A stretch of 64,000 nucleotides of DNA. It comes from Pseudomonas phenolilytica. Its GTDB lineage: Bacteria; Pseudomonadota; Gammaproteobacteria; Pseudomonadales; Pseudomonadaceae. The position numbers and the translations under genes are program-made. The notes under the pieces were generated by a model. It ran no database searches, was not told the origin of the DNA, and saw only the letters and a list, made by a program, of their open reading frames with translations. The DNA lies in the NCBI RefSeq assembly GCF_021432765.1, contig NZ_CP058908.1, positions 388,001 through 452,000 of the forward strand, in the 5' to 3' direction. How positions within the stretch are numbered: position 1 is the first letter of the stretch; every line of letters begins with the position of its first letter. This document shows, piece by piece, positions 61,776 through 64,000 of this stretch.

Positions 61776-64000
61776 TCAGGCGAAAACCACCTGATCCCCC
61801 TCCACCCGCGCCTTGATCGTGCTGCCCGGCGCGAACTGGCCGGCCAGGATCTGCTGCGCCAGCGGGTTCTCGATCCAGCGCTGGATCGCACGCTTGAGCG
61901 GCCGCGCACCGTATACCGGGTCGTAACCGACGGCAATCAGCTTGTCCATCGCCTCTTGCGTCAGCTCCAGGCTTAGCTCGCGCTCCGCCAGACGCTTGCG
62001 CAGGCGCGCCAGCTGAATTTCGGCGATACCGGCGATCTGTTCGCGTGCCAGCGGATCGAATACCACGACCTCATCGATACGGTTGATGAACTCCGGACGG
62101 AAATGATGCCCCACCGCATCCATCACCGCCGCACGCTGGGCGTCAGGATCGCCGACCAACTCCTGGATCTGCATCGAACCGAGATTGGAGGTCATCACGA
62201 TCACGGTGTTCTTGAAGTCCACGGTACGCCCGTGGCTATCGGTCAGGCGGCCATCCTCCAGCACCTGCAGCAAGACGTTGAACACGTCCGGATGGGCCTT
62301 TTCCACCTCATCCATCAGCACCACGGAGTATGGCTTGCGCCGCACCGCCTCGGTCAGGTAGCCGCCCTCCTCGTAGCCGACGTAGCCCGGCGGTGCACCG
62401 ATCAGCCGCGCCACCGAGTGCTTCTCCATGAACTCGGACATGTCGATGCGGATCATTGCCTCCTCGGTATCGAAGAGGAACTCGGCCAGCGCCTTGCATA
62501 GCTCGGTCTTGCCCACACCGGTCGGACCGAGGAAGAGGAACGAGCCGCTCGGCCGATTCGGATCGGCCAGACCGGCGCGCGAGCGGCGCACCGCATTGGC
62601 CACCGCGACCACCGCCTCGTGCTGACCAATGACGCGCTGGTGCAACATATCCTCCATGCGCAGCAGCTTTTCGCGTTCTCCCTCGAGCATTTTCGACACG
62701 GGGATGCCGGTCCACTTCGAGACCACCTCGGCGATCTCTTCGTCGGTCACCTTGTTGCGCAGCAGCTGATTCTCGGTCTTGCCGTGCTGATCGACCATCT
62801 GCAGGCTGCGCTCCAGGTCGGGAATGATCCCGTACTGCAGCTCGGCCATGCGCGCCAAGTCGCCCTTGCGCCGCGCCGCCTCGAGATCGGCCTTGGCCTG
62901 CTCGATCTTCTGCTGCAGCTGCGCCGAGCCCTGCACCTCTGCCTTCTCCGACTTCCAGATTTCCTCGAGGTCGGCGTACTCCTTCTCCAGCTTGGCGATA
63001 TCGTCTTCCAGCTTGGCCAGGCGCTTGCGGGTCGCCTCATCGTCTTCCTTCTTCAGCGCCTCGCGCTCGATCTTCAGCTGGATCAGCCGGCGGTCCAGAC
63101 GATCCAGCGCCTCGGGCTTGGAATCGATTTCCATGCGGATGCGGCTGGCCGCCTCGTCGATCAGATCGATGGCCTTGTCCGGCAGCTGGCGGTCGGTGAT
63201 GTAGCGATGGCTGAGCTTGGCCGCGGCGATGATCGCTCCGTCGGTGATGGTCACACCGTGGTGCACTTCGTAGCGTTCCTTCAGGCCACGCAGGATGGCG
63301 ATGGTGTCCTCCTCGCTCGGCTCGTCCACCAGCACCTTCTGGAAGCGCCGCTCCAGCGCGGCGTCCTTCTCGATGTACTGGCGGTACTCATCCAGCGTGG
63401 TGGCGCCCACGCAATGCAGCTCACCGCGCGCCAGGGCTGGTTTGAGCATGTTACCGGCGTCCATCGCCCCCTCGGCCTTGCCGGCGCCGACCATCGTGTG
63501 CAGCTCGTCGATGAACAGGATCACCCGCCCTTCCTGCTTGGACAGCTCGTTGAGCACCGCCTTGAGGCGCTCCTCGAACTCGCCGCGGAACTTGGCACCG
63601 GCGATGAGTGCGCCCATGTCCAGCGCCAGCAGGCGCTTGTCCTTCAGGCCGTCAGGGACCTCGCCATTGACGATGCGCTGCGCCAGCCCCTCGACGATGG
63701 CCGTCTTGCCCACGCCCGGCTCGCCGATCAGTACCGGGTTGTTCTTGGTGCGCCGCTGCAGAACCTGGATGGTGCGACGGATCTCGTCATCACGGCCGAT
63801 CACCGGATCGAGCTTGCCGTCCTCGGCACGCTTGGTCATGTCCACCGTGTACTTGTCGAGCGCCTGACGTGATTCTTCGGCGTTGGGATCGTTGACCGCC
63901 TCGCCCCCGCGCAGGTTGGCGATGGCGTTTTCCAGCGCCTTCTTCGATACGCCTTGTGCCAGCAACAGTTTGCCGAGACGGGTGTTCGCATCGAGAGCAG
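61776..64000 (-). CDS. clpB: Chaperone ClpB (5' end outside window)
   Basis: About 741 C-terminal codons are visible; the frame stays open to the window edge, where it reads [20 protein letters not shown], so the N-domain lies outside. First AAA domain Walker A GEPGVGKT and Walker [16 protein letters not shown]; middle coiled coil rich in Glu/Lys; second AAA domain [19 protein letters not shown] and [19 protein letters not shown]-terminal [19 protein letters not shown]. Disaggregase working with DnaK. Its stop is 203 bases from the tRNA operon. Confidence 0.95.
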   Translation of the reverse strand, partial: ALDANTRLGKLLLAQGVSKKALENAIANLRGGEAVNDPNAEESRQALDKYTVDMTKRAEDGKLDPVIGRDDEIRRTIQVLQRRTKNNPVLIGEPGVGKTAIVEGLAQRIVNGEVPDGLKDKRLLALDMGALIAGAKFRGEFEERLKAVLNELSKQEGRVILFIDELHTMVGAGKAEGAMDAGNMLKPALARGELHCVGATTLDEYRQYIEKDAALERRFQKVLVDEPSEEDTIAILRGLKERYEVHHGVTITDGAIIAAAKLSHRYITDRQLPDKAIDLIDEAASRIRMEIDSKPEALDRLDRRLIQLKIEREALKKEDDEATRKRLAKLEDDIAKLEKEYADLEEIWKSEKAEVQGSAQLQQKIEQAKADLEAARRKGDLARMAELQYGIIPDLERSLQMVDQHGKTENQLLRNKVTDEEIAEVVSKWTGIPVSKMLEGEREKLLRMEDMLHQRVIGQHEAVVAVANAVRRSRAGLADPNRPSGSFLFLGPTGVGKTELCKALAEFLFDTEEAMIRIDMSEFMEKHSVARLIGAPPGYVGYEEGGYLTEAVRRKPYSVVLMDEVEKAHPDVFNVLLQVLEDGRLTDSHGRTVDFKNTVIVMTSNLGSMQIQELVGDPDAQRAAVMDAVGHHFRPEFINRIDEVVVFDPLAREQIAGIAEIQLARLRKRLAERELSLELTQEAMDKLIAVGYDPVYGARPLKRAIQRWIENPLAQQILAGQFAPGSTIKARVEGDQVVFA

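Noticed and set aside
1..64000. CRISPR array, prophage, integron or insertion sequence
   Set aside because: I found no regularly spaced repeats, no cas, integrase, transposase or phage structural genes; apart from the repeats reported, gene content is core-like throughout.

Overview
The window is about 64 kb of high-GC gammaproteobacterial chromosome. It most likely comes from the Pseudomonas stutzeri group (Stutzerimonas). This is inferred from protein similarity and from gene orders I recall from Pseudomonas: narL-narX / narK1-narK2-narG-H-J-I-PPIase-moaA, and MCP-ampE-ampD ... nadC-DUF1631. I see no prophage, insertion sequence, CRISPR array or rRNA. The whole window reads as core or near-core chromosome with ordinary intergenic distances.

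Layout. 1-634: 5' part of an MdtD-like MFS drug exporter (minus). 913-4034: a Fur-box-preceded ferrous-iron uptake operon of the FtrABCD type (P19 protein, cupredoxin, FTR1 permease, polyferredoxin). 4056-4484: DUF192 protein. 4718-7045: a sigma-54-type promoter, GntP permease and 3-hydroxybutyrate dehydrogenase. 7157-9633: AMP/thymidine phosphorylase family enzyme coupled to a PRPP-synthetase-like protein. 9733-11467: endonuclease VIII and an RluA-family pseudouridine synthase. 11544-15022: PepSY and CusF-like proteins on the minus strand, then a plus-strand PepSY-PepSY-response regulator-sensor kinase operon that I identify as BqsRS/CarRS (RExxE motif in the sensor, TTAAG-type box in the promoter). 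15032-16453: DUF3509-like protein, a 32-residue membrane protein and a WYL-domain regulator. 16454-17366: a non-coding stretch holding a long imperfect inverted repeat. 17367-22243: sbcD-sbcC. 22332-22883: cytochrome b561 whose promoter carries the same BqsR-type box.

22939-39485 is the nitrate respiration locus. The minus-strand run narK1-narK2-narG-narH-narJ-narI-PPIase is followed by moaA-moaD-moaB-moeA for the molybdenum cofactor. Divergently, narX-narL run on the plus strand. The intergenic region has one Anr/Dnr (FNR-type) box suitably placed for both directions and a NarL-like 7-2-7 palindrome. A PilJ-type periplasmic protein (39768-40553) follows narL.

40555-61220 is mixed housekeeping: DUF4345 protein, YpfJ metallopeptidase, HAD phosphatase, TesB, histone-deacetylase family protein, RIO kinase, Ada, TatD, chemoreceptor, AmpE/AmpD, endonuclease V, GlxA-type regulator, ZapE, TrpS, alpha/beta hydrolase, YhcB/ZapG, NadC, DUF1631 and DUF3094 proteins. 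61269-61656 is a tRNA operon (Asn-Pro-Lys, minus strand) with promoter and terminator. 61776-64000 is the 3' part of clpB.

The points I consider most worth checking are: the BqsR box shared, with identical spacing, by the PepSY-bqsRS operon and the cytochrome b561 gene; the long inverted repeat at 16531-17246; the AMP phosphorylase-PRPP synthetase pair; and the Cys/Gly-rich N-terminus of the PPIase in the nar operon. I do not see a clear new multi-gene defence or biosynthetic system.
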